Shown here in pieces: positions 11,891 to 22,785 of a stretch of DNA of 64,000 nt (position 1 is the first letter of the stretch; every line of letters begins with the position of its first letter). The translations under genes were made by a program, and so were the position numbers. Under the pieces are notes generated by a model. That model saw only the letters and a program-made list of their open reading frames with translations, did no database searches and was not told where the DNA came from. Source of the DNA: Sipunculus nudus (lineage: Eukaryota; Annelida; Sipuncula; Golfingiida; Sipunculidae); the NCBI GenBank assembly GCA_026874595.1, contig CM049315.1, positions 67,897,916 through 67,961,915 on the forward strand, written 5' to 3'.

Positions 11891-13597
11891 TGTTGGCAAG
11901 TTGCAACTATTTCTTCCCAAAGAAGAAACAGTGGGAAGAAAGTATTCCTCATAATTCCTGCATGGGAACAGGGTTGGCAAGTTTTATGCAGGAAGGTTTT
12001 GACCAAAGGTTATAACCTGGTTAAAACTGCCCCGCCTAAAACAGGTTTTGGGCAGGTTTTAGCACCAAAAGTGTCTAAAACCTATATTTGTTTAAAATGT
12101 TTGACTTAAAGATCTATAAAACTACCAAACTGCCTGGGGTGATGCAGTCACAAGGTTTTGCTGGGCTTCTGGAAGGTTTCAGGTTTTAGTAATGCAGAAG
12201 TTCCTGTTGGCTGGCATCATGCAGTCTTCAAATAGCCTGTATAGGTTTCTTGAGCATGATCCATGTTTGTGTGGCACATAGTTTCATTGGCCAAGGTAAT
12301 GTCATTATCAGGACCCTTTGGTTTCCTGATGAGTGCCCTGCTACCTGGAAAGGAGCCTCCAGTATGCTTCCTGCAAGGCAGGGTATCAGAGGGAGAGGCC
12401 ATGCTTGATTAGACCTGTTAATTACTATTTATCAGGGTGATGGAGTCATAAGACCCAATGGTCATAAATCCTGCTACTGTGTCCTAGTAAATGTTCACGT
12501 AAACTTTACAGGACTTACAGGACTAGGAGGATGTAATCAAAGCCCTTACCCTGAAAACTGTTCTTGAGTCAAACTTTTTACGGAGTGATGCAGTCAGAGC
12601 CTCTGACCATGACAAGTGGGTTTCTCAGGCCTTTAGGTTGAACATGGTCCAAAACTGATTATGAATATTCTGTGGTTTACAACATATTCACTGCAATATA
12701 TTTAGCATTTTCAGTTTTATACTAATTATAGTGTTTCATGAGGGTTAATTTTCACAATCTCATCATACAGTTAACAGAACATTTCCATCATTATATAGAC
12801 AATAAGTATGTGCACAAAATCTTAAAATTTGACAATTAATGGATACCTAGCTATCAAAATAAACAACTTGTGGAAATTCTTGTTCCTTATCAGATAAGTG
12901 AGAGATATTATCATATTTTTAGTTTATGGCTAGCATAAAAGATCTGTTATTATTTATAAAATCAATCTTTTGCTTTTGCCATTTGAAGCTACAGGCATAG
13001 AAAACATACATGATATGTTAGTGAGACTAGAGTATAAAGGATTATTCAACAGTGTAAATGGAACAACTTTTTAAATTCGGGAAAACTTCTTTTGCATATT
13101 ATCACTAAATTTAATCCCTTGTGAACAAAAAGCCAATAAAATAATCTGGTTACTAGTTTACAGTATGAGCATTCCTTTATAAATTGGCAGTAATGACAGT
13201 AATGGGGGTGGGAGACCTCAGAGCATGATCTTGGGATACAAGCTAAAACTGTCATACGAAAAACCTGAAGTAGTGTTGTATTCATTTGTTGCCTTTTTTG
13301 TATCATGGTTTATTTGAATAAAGTGTTCCTTACTTTTAATTTGTTGAGCATATTTCTTTAATGCATTTAGCTGTGTAACAATAAAACATAGTTAAACTAC
13401 AAGTCATAGGTGAGGGAAATTAAGGTTAAAGGCAGTTATAGGCAGGTTATAACCCATTTCAGGCAGTTAAAGGCAGGTTTTAGGCTATGCCCTGCCAAAA
13501 ACAGGTTTTGGGCAGCCTAAAACCCAACCCTGCCAGGAAAGATAGTGTTTCTTACTCTCAATTCCTTCCCACATGGAAGAATGTGCCAACCCTGATG
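11891..13597. mobile_element. Inverted-repeat element with nested TIRs, hAT-like ends
   Basis: Two sets of facing termini are visible. The inner pair is CAGGGTTGGCAAG at 11969 and the reverse complement of CAGGGTTGGG ending at 13532. Each is followed inward by AAAACAGGTTTTGGGCAGG-like and GGTTATAACC-like blocks in opposite orientation. The outer pair is TGTTGGCAAG...TTTCTTCCC from 11891 and its counterpart CAGGGTTGGCACATTCTTCC read inward from 13597. CAGGGTTGG-type ends resemble hAT superfamily termini, but the 8-base flanks of the inner pair match at only about 5 of 8 positions. The interior has a degenerate GGTGATGCAGTCA unit several times (about 12130-12610) and no transposase frame, so it would be non-autonomous. 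Confidence 0.5.
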
Positions 13598-13690
13598 TTT
13601 ATGGGGTAAAAGTACATATTGTAGCAAGTTTTTTCTTACAGACGCTTGTTCCACAACTATGTACATGAGAATTAATCAGGTGTTTATGTT

Positions 13691-14009
13691 AAAACAAGAG
13701 ACCCATGGGTCACTGTGCTCAGCTGAAGTTTACCTTGAAGGTAAAAAATCTAAAATAATATCATTTGGAGATCAAGTCCAGGAGGAAAAGGTAATATAGG
13801 CCATGGCTGGTTGACATGATTGGTTTATATTGATAAGTAAGAAATTGTTTCAAATATTATTTTGTGACCAAACCATGCATTTCCTAATGTTAAAATTGAA
13901 GCATGTGAGCAGTTTGTAACCATAAGTTGAATATTAATACCATGATCATTGGTTGGCTTTTTGATAAACTGTTGACATTTCAGTAGTTTACACATTTGCT
14001 GAATTGGAC

Positions 14010-14072
<63 letters not shown>

Positions 14073-14387
14073 TATATATATATATATATATTAACAACAC
14101 TTCTGCATATACATACAGGGCAAACAAAGCCTGATCTCCAATTCAGCTGAGGCAGGAAAATAATGAACAAATGTTTGTATTAGATCCTCGTTTTATTATC
14201 AAATCAATTTTTTTTTATTTTAAGTTTATATTTATATACATTATCAATATAATCTATATAAAAAGTTTATTTATAATTCTAAATTGCATCATCATAAATC
14301 TCAATCAGATAACACCACATCATGCATGCACAAATATAGATTTATTTTTTACAACAAAATATATCTTTTAAATTTGCAAAACAATAT

Positions 14388-14432
<45 letters not shown>

Positions 14433-15597
14433 AATACTTGATTAAGATTTTACAATTTTACATTGGGCCTTTATCTATCAAACATTTGCTTCATATTTTA
14501 TAAATTTATGCAAATTGATGGGTTAAATTATATTTTAATTTGTTAAAATCATTTAAAAGAAAATGGATTTCTTTAAAAATGCTACATTAACACAACATGA
14601 CATCTTCTGGATTACACCTTGAATTATTTTTTTCAAGGAAAGTTGTGTATATTGGAGTGGAAACAACATTACAATTGAGGAGATAAAGTGAAAACAGTTA
14701 CAATTAGTGCATAACACTGGGGGGATGACAGTACAGGGTGGTAATATGAGGATAACTGTACACCTGTCACAGCAGGGGATCTCCCCCAGTGATTGTGACA
14801 AATTAGGAACCCTGGCACAGCTGACTTCCAGTGACCAGGAGTGGCCAACCTGCATGTTGACAAAGCAAGTGACTAGAATAGAGCCTCAAGAACAAATTCA
14901 ATAACTAGCCTTCTTTTCATGCTTTTATTTTCAAATATCAGATTTAAACAGATTTAATACTTATGTTTACATGCTGTGAAAATTACATCAACAGTACTCA
15001 CAGGAAAAAAAGGTGCCAAGGTCAAAGTTGGGCAAAATTTAAGGTACTGATTTTATTATTATGCTGAAGTGTAAACTTGAAAAAATTTACAAAATTCATA
15101 TCTAATTTTGGGAATACAATTGAATCTTAATTAATGATAGTTATATACTTGGGGAAAAAAGTCTCTAGTTTCAAAATGTTTCATGTTAAGTGAGTAAATA
15201 TTTTTCCTGTTTTTTTTACAAAGTCCATTATGTTGGGCCCATAACTTAAAGAAATTACACTTAATAGACTTAATTTCTGGCATGTATATAGGAAATATAT
15301 AGGAGAATACTTCTGGTAAATATTAAAAAAACAGATAAGTGGTTTTGATATTAGGCAGTCTTGAAGTGTGATAATAGGTTTTTAATGGAAATTTGAGGTT
15401 TTTCCTCAATATCTCGAAGGAACAAAGTCATATTGACCCAATCTTCAGTATGGTAGGAGATTTTTGGGACATCTAATGGTATGCCGAATTTTGGATTCGT
15501 AGGCCAACGGTTTCAAAATGTGCCAGTCTAATGGACGGACAGACAGACGACGGACCACGACTATAGCTCAGATGACTTACAGTCAGCCTAGCTAAAC
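13691..15597 (+). repeat. Dispersed repeat family R1, copy 2 (longest copy)
   Basis: Begins AAACAAGAGACCCATGG, continues through blocks shared with 1062-1400, and then through a long second half shared with 23625-25085 (CTCACAGGAAAAAA, GTCTCTAG, CATGTTAAGT and TAATTTCTGGCATGTA in similar order). It ends in GACGGACAGACAGACGACGG followed by a palindromic module around TATAGCTCAGATGACTT. That ending recurs in the opposite orientation at 62563. I see no protein-coding capacity. Such CCCATGG-to-GACGGAC elements are widespread in bivalve genomes as far as I recall. Confidence 0.6.
14014..14091. repeat. (TA)n microsatellite
   Basis: Nearly pure TA dinucleotide, interrupted once by TAAAAATA. It lies within R1 copy 2. 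A second TA tract interrupted by AAAT follows at 14383-14427. Open frames reading Y-I-Y-I through these tracts are artefacts. Confidence 0.9.
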
Positions 15598-16066
15598 ATA
15601 AGGGTAACAATATACTGAATAAATACTGAAAAACTGTCTGTCAGATTCACTCGACAGATTGTATGCTAATATGTCTTATTTGCCACAGAATTCAATCCTT
15701 GGCAAAATTGATATTCATAACATCATTGTTTATTGTGTAAAAAATTAAAAACAATGGTTAAGACGTGTTATATACCCAAAATTTGATGCTCTGATTTGTA
15801 TAAAATATTATGATGTTATTCCTTGAATAGTCTTTAAATTTATAAATTTACCCATGATAAGAAGTAATAATAAACTTAAGTGAGATTTGAGTCCTGCAAG
15901 AGGCGCATGCAAAAAACCAACTGACTTGACGCGAGCATAAACTTCAGAAATCGGTTAGTGATTATGTAACATAGGGGTCTCCGCTCAAGCATTATGGAGT
16001 GGAGACAGCTGCACAGGAGAGCCCTAACTCATGATTTAAACAACAATAAACAAACATTTATTGTCC

Positions 16067-16068
<2 letters not shown>

Positions 16069-16103
<35 letters not shown>
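16069..16103. repeat. (TA)n microsatellite
   Basis: Pure AT/TA dinucleotide tract in otherwise unremarkable AT-rich DNA between R1 copy 2 and the candidate minus-strand gene start. Confidence 0.9.
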
Positions 16104-16108
<5 letters not shown>

Positions 16109-16409
16109 ATTATAATCTTAACATATAAGATAATATCTATAATAATAATATCTAATTAAAAAATTTAAATACTAAAATATAAGTACATGCCTACAAGAAA
16201 GCCTAGCCTTGGATAAAAACTATTATTTACCATTTATGCTAATTATGGATCAGTTAATGTAATAGAAGTAACTGAACATCTCTAACTAAATTCAACAGGT
16301 CTAATGCCAGAATTTACATCCATTCTTCTCTTGGATTCTGACAGTTAAAATACCAGTTTAGTTATCATATTAGATATTTTATATCACATACATCTATCTT
16401 CGGCCTTAC

Positions 16410-16590
16410 CAGTTTTTGACCGACCTCTAACAGTGTCTAACGGCCTAAATCTGCACTTTCTTAAGTTCCTCGACTCTGGAGAAACATTGCAAAAATCACT
16501 GCCTGACAATCTATCATCATAGAAGTTCCAGATGTGTAAATTTATAATTCCGACTGGACTCAGATGATCCATAGCTTCACGCAGACACAT
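16410..16590 (-). CDS. Candidate 5' coding exon, unrecognised product
   Basis: On the minus strand an ATG at 16590 opens 60 codons (in-frame second Met at residue 7, MDHLSPVG), ending at a consensus donor CTG|GTAAGG with the intron starting at 16409. The peptide is hydrophilic and protein-like (SDFCNVSPESRNLRKCRF, then RGRSKT). It sits directly downstream, in minus-strand sense, of a GC-richer block with promoter-type motifs. I found no convincing next exon to the left and do not recognise the protein, so this may be a chance frame in a promoter-proximal region. Confidence 0.3.
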
Positions 16591-16699
16591 TTATTACAAA
16601 GTATAAGACCATGGCAGCTAACGGAGCCGGCAGTGGAGAAGCTTACAAACAAGACACGAGTCTTTTAAATCCCTGCAGAACTGAAGAGTCAAGCCCTAC

Positions 16700-16822
16700 C
16701 TGAACGCTCTCCGGCAACATGACATTAGAAATTTCCTCGTCGTTTCGCTTCTTATTTCCTTTACTTTCCCTTTTCAACCGTAAATACGTAGCAACCAGAG
16801 CATGGTAGACCACTATGACCAT
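16700..16822 (-). CDS. Candidate alternative first coding exon, unrecognised product
   Basis: Minus-strand ATG at 16822, with an in-frame TGA four codons upstream, followed by 41 codons rich in Lys, Arg and Glu (KRESKGNKKRNDEE), ending at CAG|GTAGGG. If the donor is not used the frame runs on to a TAA after 59 codons. It lies between the promoter-like motifs at 16944-17021 and the candidate exon at 16410-16590. The distance between this donor and the next ATG is short for an intron, so the two are probably alternatives rather than consecutive exons. Function unknown. Confidence 0.25.
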
Positions 16823-16943
16823 AACTTGGCATCAGAGCAGATGCTAGCTTGTTATTCTGTCAACTTTTGGCCGGTGTAAGCCACGCTGACTTCACTGAGC
16901 CGTCTCCATCTTGCGCTGTGTGTTTACGTCTGGTTCGCCGCTC

Positions 16944-17021
16944 ATTGGCTATTGCGCTTCCATATATGGATATGCACCCTGGCGGTCAAACAGAAAAACA
17001 GAGAATAGCTCAAGTGGGCGG
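16944..17021 (-). promoter_or_regulatory. Promoter-like cluster: inverted CCAAT, CArG box, GC box
   Basis: Within 80 bases there is ATTGG (inverted CCAAT) at 16944-16948, a perfect CArG box CCATATATGG (SRF-type) at 16960-16969 and GGGCGG (GC box) at 17016-17021. They lie in a locally GC-rich block 120-200 bases upstream, in minus-strand sense, of the candidate first exon at 16822. The motifs are individually short; their grouping next to two minus-strand ATG frames is the evidence. Confidence 0.35.
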
Positions 17022-17204
17022 GTCCCTCACGCTGGTAATGTGTTTTCCCACTCTGCTAAAGACACTGCAGCAAAAGAGAATTATTTGAACGTGACTTAGC
17101 AAATTCTCTCTCTCCATTAATGATAAATTATAGAACAAATTTGGGATTACTTAATTTCCCATGGATCACATTGGCACGTGGTGAAAGCGGGTAATATTTA
17201 GCTT

Positions 17205-18115
17205 GTTCACGATTGGGATTTGGTCTGGGCACAGTCGCTCGAATCCCTATTTGTGGTTGTGTTTTTATCAAGAGATGGACGAAACTCTGCACTATATTGG
17301 TATACAGATGTGCCTTACGAAGTAATATAAAATACTTCGTAAGGAGATACCATGTATCACTATAGAGGCGTAATATGCACGGTTTCTTCCCATTTCCTCC
17401 TGAAATAGGGATTCAAACGACTGTGGTCTAGGCCAGTTCTAAACTGGACTTGCACAGATTGTGATTTGAATGTGGGGAAGACCAGATCAAAATCCTTCAT
17501 TTCAATTAAGAAATGGTCTAGGCAAGTTCCAAAGTGGCCTAGGCCAGATGACAATTATGATCTGAACAAGACGAGGTCAAAAGTCAGCATGTTGGATATT
17601 TTTTTTAACGCAGAAGTTTTACTTTAAAACTCGTGCTATACATTGGCCTATGCAGTGCAAATCACTTAAAATTTACATGCCTATCACAAGAGTATATGAC
17701 TTAATGCGGGTGCTATGATTTAAAAACAATATTTCTAAAAACATTTCATTACATTGATATGTCTTTCACTAGCTAATGCACCTAGAAACACGCATATGTA
17801 TTTACTTCGAAAAACAGGCAAAGAACACATACCAATCTGCAGTTTTCTGTCTGAGCTGATAAGTACCAAAAAAATTGATCTACCATTGTACCAAAAGTGT
17901 ATAATATATTTTTGGAGATGAAAACAGTTTCGTTCAGCCTAAAATAGCCATCGGTAAAAGTTGCTTTGAGTGACCATATAGATTCAGATCTGGCCTGTGA
18001 TATACATTGAGAATTCTAATCAGGCCTAGTCCAGATCCCAATCCCAATCTGGACCAGTCCGGTTTAGAACTATAGCCATGACCAGATATCAATCGGGATT
18101 TTTATCTGGCCCGTG
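17205..18115. repeat. Possible fold-back element
   Basis: The left part (about 17205-17490: GATTGGGATTTGGTCTGGGC, then GTTCTAAACTGGACTTGCAC) resembles the reverse complement of the right part (about 18005-18115: GTTCTAAACCGGACTGGTCC, then GATTGGGATTGGGATCTGG read on the minus strand). CTGGCC/GGCCAG and TAGGCC motifs recur through both arms. The match is imperfect and the ends are not sharp. The right arm abuts the TA tracts at 18136. Confidence 0.3.
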
Positions 18116-18133
18116 ACACACCCACCCACCCAC

Positions 18134-18135
<2 letters not shown>

Positions 18136-18196
<61 letters not shown>

Positions 18197-18218
18197 CCTC
18201 GTGAATAAAACTCCATTG

Positions 18219-18293
<75 letters not shown>
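18136..18293. repeat. Paired (TA)n microsatellites
   Basis: Two long TA tracts (18136-18193 and 18220-18293) separated by about 26 unique bases, preceded by a short CCCA repeat (18118-18135). A third pure tract lies at 18711-18798. Each can fold on itself. Long Y-I-Y-I frames here are artefacts of the dinucleotide. Confidence 0.9.
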
Positions 18294-18296
<3 letters not shown>

Positions 18297-18705
18297 TGAT
18301 GCCCAGTGGTGGCTTTCAGTAAACGACCGTAATTAATTGATTTTACCGGATTATAGTGGGGTAGAACATGTAAGGTAGTGATTTTTATTATTTTCAACAC
18401 CGAAAAATTTAAGATTTAGAATTAAAATATGTTCGGGATAACCTTAACAATACAATAATATAATAATATATGTAATAATAATAATATATATATAATTAAT
18501 ATAATTTTATATATAATATATTTAATTTTCTGGTTATTAGGACGGAGTTCCTGGGACAGAGAAATAAGAACCAATCAAAAAGGTGTTTAAAGATAAATAA
18601 AAATCAGTATTGCTTAACTGACAACGTAAAGATGAAATAATTATAAAGAACATATTGTTTAATATGTATTACATCTTGAAAGTAATATTATTTCCTACCT
18701 TTCTA

Positions 18706-18710
<5 letters not shown>

Positions 18711-18798
<88 letters not shown>
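18711..18798. repeat. (TA)n microsatellite
   Basis: About 44 TA dinucleotides without interruption, immediately left of repeat R2 copy 1. The 18294-18710 interval between the TA tracts is AT-rich with no recognised feature. Confidence 0.95.
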
Positions 18799-18801
<3 letters not shown>

Positions 18802-18859
18802 TAATTAATTAGACACATCAGAATAGCGAGAGTGGATGTCGCATGTTAAAATTTTGGAG

Positions 18860-19145
18860 CGATACAAGATTCTCATTGGTCTGATTATAATTCTTTGCTC
18901 TGTGCGTACCCTATTGCATTTTCGAACCGAGAAAACCTTGTTAGATAAAGCAGCGGTTACACGAGAGGAGCTCTGGGACGCCTGCAGCGTATAACCGCTG
19001 CGTGAGAAGCGTACGCGTTGTTCTTTTGAGAGGAAGGTCGCCAGAGCTTCTCGAAAAGACAAACTAGCGAAATATCGATAGAACTATAGAGATTCGCTCG
19101 GAATACTGTCTTGACGTCATGACCTCTGGGTCATTCTTGGTACCA
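18860..19145 (+). repeat. Dispersed repeat family R2, copy 1, with CRE palindrome
   Basis: Aligns in the same orientation with 36465-36640. Shared blocks include TCTCATTGGT, AATTCTTTGCTC, AAAGCAGC(G/A)GTTACA(C/T)GAGAGGA and a TCATGACC...GGTCA ending. This copy is the GC-richer one and keeps a perfect CRE-type palindrome TGACGTCA (19112-19119), directly followed by TGACCT-CT-GGGTCA, an everted nuclear-receptor half-site pair. The minus-strand frame covering it is not supported as coding because the second copy does not preserve it. Confidence 0.55.
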
Positions 19146-19759
19146 TTGTATGTAAACACCTGCAGCATGATACATAAACAGTTACAAAACATATCTTGCA
19201 TATGGCATGCAAACCTCCATCGTCATTCCTATAGTTTATGTTGCTACCAGCCCGTGGACCTGCTTTAAGTATTCAGCAGATAAGTTAGTTACCATTTCCT
19301 AGTGTTAACTATTAGCCGTCAAATATCTTATCATCATATTTTATTAGTTCACTTTTTCGCTTTCTCTGTCTTATTATCATTTTTATCTGTCTATGTTTTG
19401 CTCGAATCCCCCCTTCCCCATACAGACAATGTTATATGCCCGAAATTTAAAGAGCATGCAGTCACCCGGTCTTATATTTCTGACAAAATAAGAGATATTA
19501 TAAAAACAAATCTTCTGAATTTCTGATAGACAATGTACAAAAACACAAAATACATCTACATCCTTTTCATATTCTACCCTTTGATTATAAAGACACCCCG
19601 CCGGCTCCACGCGGATTTCACCAATAGCTCCTTCAAAGCAGACACATACAGATGTAGTAATCACATGATTACGGGATCAAAATTGTTTGTAATTGGCTCT
19701 GGAAAATTGTCTAACCAGTGGTACGGCGGGGCGTGAGTGCATGTACATGTTATTTTTGT

Positions 19760-19943
19760 TATTAGCAGGATTACGCGAAAACAAAAACTGGATAGTCAAT
19801 TTCCACGAAATATCGTTTAGGGGATGGGCAAAGATTAGGGAAGATTCCATTCATTTCTGTGCGGATCAAAATAAATTGACGGACCAATGTCATTGTTTCG
19901 CCTTGGCGGAGGTATACGCTCCACTAAGTACCATTCCAGTTTT
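19760..19943 (+). mobile_element. Dispersed repeat family R5, copy 1 (AGCAGGATTA ... CTTGGCGGAGG)
   Basis: Starts near AGCAGGATTACGCGAAAA, passes through TTTCCACGAAAT, GGGATGGGCAAAG and GTGCGGATC, and ends CCTTGGCGGAGGTATACGCTC-ACTAAGTACC. I recognise this as a very widely distributed animal repeat sequence, though I cannot name its class with certainty. A related copy lies on the minus strand at 32325-32515. No coding potential. Sequence between 19146 and 19760 holds short chance ORFs only. Confidence 0.5.
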
Positions 19944-20026
19944 TCATTGGTAAACTGAAACACATTCAAGCAAATATAAATACCTGCACACAGATATAGC
20001 CATGGGATGATTCAGCAGAGAGAGAT

Positions 20027-20050
20027 GGGGGGGGGGGGGGGGGGGGGGGG
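20027..20050. repeat. Poly-G tract (24 G)
   Basis: Twenty-four consecutive G on the + strand. It could form G-quadruplex or slippage-prone structure, and its exact length is likely uncertain in the assembly. Shorter G runs occur at 23880-23894 and inside the MITE at 22578-22785. Confidence 0.9.
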
Positions 20051-20539
20051 CAGCAGCTGGCGTAAGAGTGAGCCATTTATATTACAGATGATCATGCATG
20101 CCATGCCAGTTTCTGTGACAGGTTGACTGTTGTCGTGTTAAGGACAGGATGGCGACTCATTAACCTCGGGTTGTATATACATGGAGCAGGACAAGGACCT
20201 GTGTGCCACTGTCTGTCTCCGTGCGAACATGACAACGCACGGTGCATGGTGACGAAGATTCACAAACAAACCTGCATAAACTTCAGAACAAATGGCTTTA
20301 ATTTTTGCACATGTAGTTGTTGTGATGGTGATAATAATTAAAAGTGATTATGGCCGTGAAGCATCAAGAAGATAAGAGTTTGATAATATGCTCCATGTCA
20401 GATATTGATGGTACTGCAGTGTTAACAGTTTGCTTTTACTGTATTATGTTATATTATATTGTATTATATTATATCATATTTTATTATATCATATATATAA
20501 ATATATAATTAAAATATATTATTACCTATATAAAGTAAT

Positions 20540-20877
20540 CATTCCCCATTGTTTTTGCCAATGGTTTCGTAGTAATTCTTCGTAGAGGTTATGATTGGTG
20601 GAGTATAGTTCTTCACGCGGCTGGTGATGGTTTTCATGATAATTCTTCAGGTTGGTGATAACGGTTTACGTAGTGGTTCTTCATTGTTTGGGTGATTATT
20701 GTAGTGACTTCTCGTTGTGTCGATGTTTATATGATAAATCTCTGCTTTTGGTGATGATATTTACCTCGGTGGTCCTTAATTTTATTAAAGGTGGTCAGGT
20801 ATAACAATTCCTCGGTGAGGCAGCTATAGTTTAGTAGTAATTCCTCGTTTAGCTGATGATAGTTTTAGTTGTAATTG
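20540..20877 (+). repeat. 34-bp minisatellite, left degenerate segment
   Basis: Degenerate tandem units of the type ATTCTTCG..G.TGGTGATGGTTTTAGT. This is the same unit that is well preserved at 22018-22572 and continues at 22791-22890. The array has been split by insertion of repeat R3 (20878-22012) and of a MITE (22578-22785). Confidence 0.55.
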
Positions 20878-22012
20878 GATCCACCAAAACAGAGTCCCAC
20901 CAAAACCAGGTTTTGGGGATACTATGTTCTCACACGAGTTCCGCCGCTGCCGCGTTCGTCTCCGAAGAACTCTGAGATCCTTTGATCGATCTTTCTGAAA
21001 CCAAGCATAATTATTTGATCATATGTAAACTCGTGCAAAACAAAAGTTGGTGGCGCAGCCTGCAATCTTGTTTGGGTAGGGTCCATCTGTGCGTCTTATT
21101 ACACAAATACAGGAAGTGTTTAAACGTATTGGAATAAAATTGTGCATGTCCATAGATCTCCTTCTTGTACCCAAGACTGCTGGAGCCATCTACAATCTTT
21201 TTTGTGTGCCGTCCATCCTTACTTTTGCTTACGCGAAAATCACTCAAATCTTATTACGGGTTCAATGTATTGATCTGAAATTTGGCATGTCAATCTCTTA
21301 TACATAACAGGTGGCCCTACCTACCTTCACTTTTTTCGTAGAACACATTGATGCCCTTTTCCCAGGAGTGGTTTGCATCATTAGCCTGAAATTATGCATG
21401 TCCACAGATATTTGATACCTTAATCTCGTATCCACCTTCAAACGTGCACCCATAACTCTAATTTTGGTAAAAATTGCTCATATCTCAAGAGTGGACGGAT
21501 GTATCAACATAATCAGCCTAAGATTTTCATGTTTATCTGTCTTAGATAGCTTTGTCGTAGACCAGACAGGTCAACGCCTACCTTTCGGTTTATGCAGAAT
21601 ACATTGATACCCTTTTCGTAGGAGTGGTTTGGCGTATTTGATTGAAATTTTACTTGTTCATCTGTCTTCGGTAGAGTTCTCGTACATGAGACTGGTGGCG
21701 CAACCTACAATCATGTATTTGTAGAATACATTTATGCATTTAACTCAGGAGTAGTTTAATGTATCAGCCTGAAATTTGGTGGTGCAATCTACAATAATTT
21801 TTGCCTGATGTTCGTCTGTGCATCTGTTTTGAGTGATAAACGTACAAATCTCAGGAGGTGTTTAATGTATCTTGAAACTGAGCATATAGATCCATTTTGG
21901 GTAGTTCTCTCGTACTAGTACTCGTATTTGTAGATATACATTCAGGCATTTATCTCAGGAGAGGTTTGATGTATCTGCCTGGAAATTTGCAGGTCCATAG
22001 CTCTAGGGATCT
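20878..22012 (+). repeat. Dispersed repeat family R3, copy 1
   Basis: Homologous to 28868-29790 in the same orientation. Both share a TACTATGTT(C/T)TCACACG head, a GTTCCGCCGC triplet-rich block, AACTCGTGC and TGGCGCA(G/A)CCT. Both then have degenerate repeated subunits of the form AGGAGTGGTTTG..GTATC.GCCTGAAATTT.GCATGTCCATAGATC. It lies inside the 34-bp minisatellite, so it probably inserted there. Predicted frames within it are chance. Confidence 0.6.
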
Positions 22013-22017
22013 TGAAG

Positions 22018-22572
22018 TGATTCTCCGTTGAGATGGCGATGGTTTTAGTCGTGATTCTCCGTTGAGGAGGCGATGGTTTAAGTTATAATTCTCAACTGAG
22101 ATAGCGAGGGTTTTAGTTTTGATTCTCCGTTGAGGTGGTGGAGGTTTTAGTTGTCAGTCTCTGTTGAGGTGGCGATGGTATGGGTTGTGATTCTCCGTTG
22201 GGGTTTCAATGATTTAAGTTGTGTTTCTCCGTTGAGGTGGCGTTAGTTTTAGTTTTGATTCTCCTTTGAGGTTTCAATGATTTAAGTTGTGTTTCTCCGT
22301 TGAGGTGGCGTTGGTTTTAGTTTTGATTCTCCTTTGAGGTTTCGATGATTTAACTTGTGTTTCTCCGTTGAGGTGGCGATGGTTTTAGTTATAATTTTAA
22401 GTTGAGGTGGCGATTGTTTTAGTTGTGATTATCCGTTGAAGTGGCGATGATTTCAGTTGTAATTCTCTGTTAAATGGGGTGAAGGTTTTAGTTAAGATTC
22501 TCCCATGAGATGGTGAAGGTACCATGCAGTTGTAGTTCATCGTTGAGGTGGTGATGATAGTTTTAGTTTTGA
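22018..22572 (+). repeat. 34-bp minisatellite, main segment
   Basis: About 16 tandem units built on GATTCTCCGTTGAGGTGGCG followed by ATGGTTTTAGTTGT, with GTTTCAATGATTTAAG as an alternating variant half-unit. Units remain close to 34 bases. Interrupted at the right by the MITE at 22578-22785, after which a further degenerate stretch (22791-22890) resumes. Confidence 0.85.
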
Positions 22573-22577
22573 TACCT

Positions 22578-22785
22578 CAGGGGCGGATCCAGGATTCAGG
22601 AAAAAAAAAGGGGGGGGGGTCCAACCCAGGAGGACTAATGAAATTCCTAAAAAAAAGGTCATCAGGTCTGGAAAAGGGGGGGGGGGTCCAGGCCGCAAAG
22701 TTACGTCTAAAACCCTTTAAAAAAGGTTGCTTCGGGTGAAAAAGGGGGGGGGGGTCCGGACCCCCCCCCCCCCCATCCGCTTCTG
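22578..22785. mobile_element. 208-bp MITE with TIRs and TACCT target duplication
   Basis: Left end CAGGGGCGGATCC and right end ATCCGCTTCTG are inverted repeats, matching 9 of the first 11 bases. The element is flanked by a direct 5-base duplication TACCT (22573-22577 and 22786-22790). The interior has three AAAAGGGGGGGGGTCC-type blocks and ends in a C-run, giving an overall G-on-left, C-on-right fold-back. A CAGGGGCGGATCC element of this kind is common in invertebrate genomes as I recall. Too small to encode a transposase. Confidence 0.8.

Noticed and set aside
16611-16701. + strand ATG in good context reading MAANGAGSGEAYKQ and ending after about 30 codons
   Set aside because: Stops without a consensus donor and overlaps the candidate minus-strand unit; more likely a chance frame in a GC-richer block.
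18118-18135. Telomere-like C-rich repeat (CCCA units)
   Set aside because: Four short units beside a TA tract; not the animal telomere repeat, simply a microsatellite edge.
13988-18400. Frames rich in Y-I-Y-I
   Set aside because: Translations of TA microsatellites.
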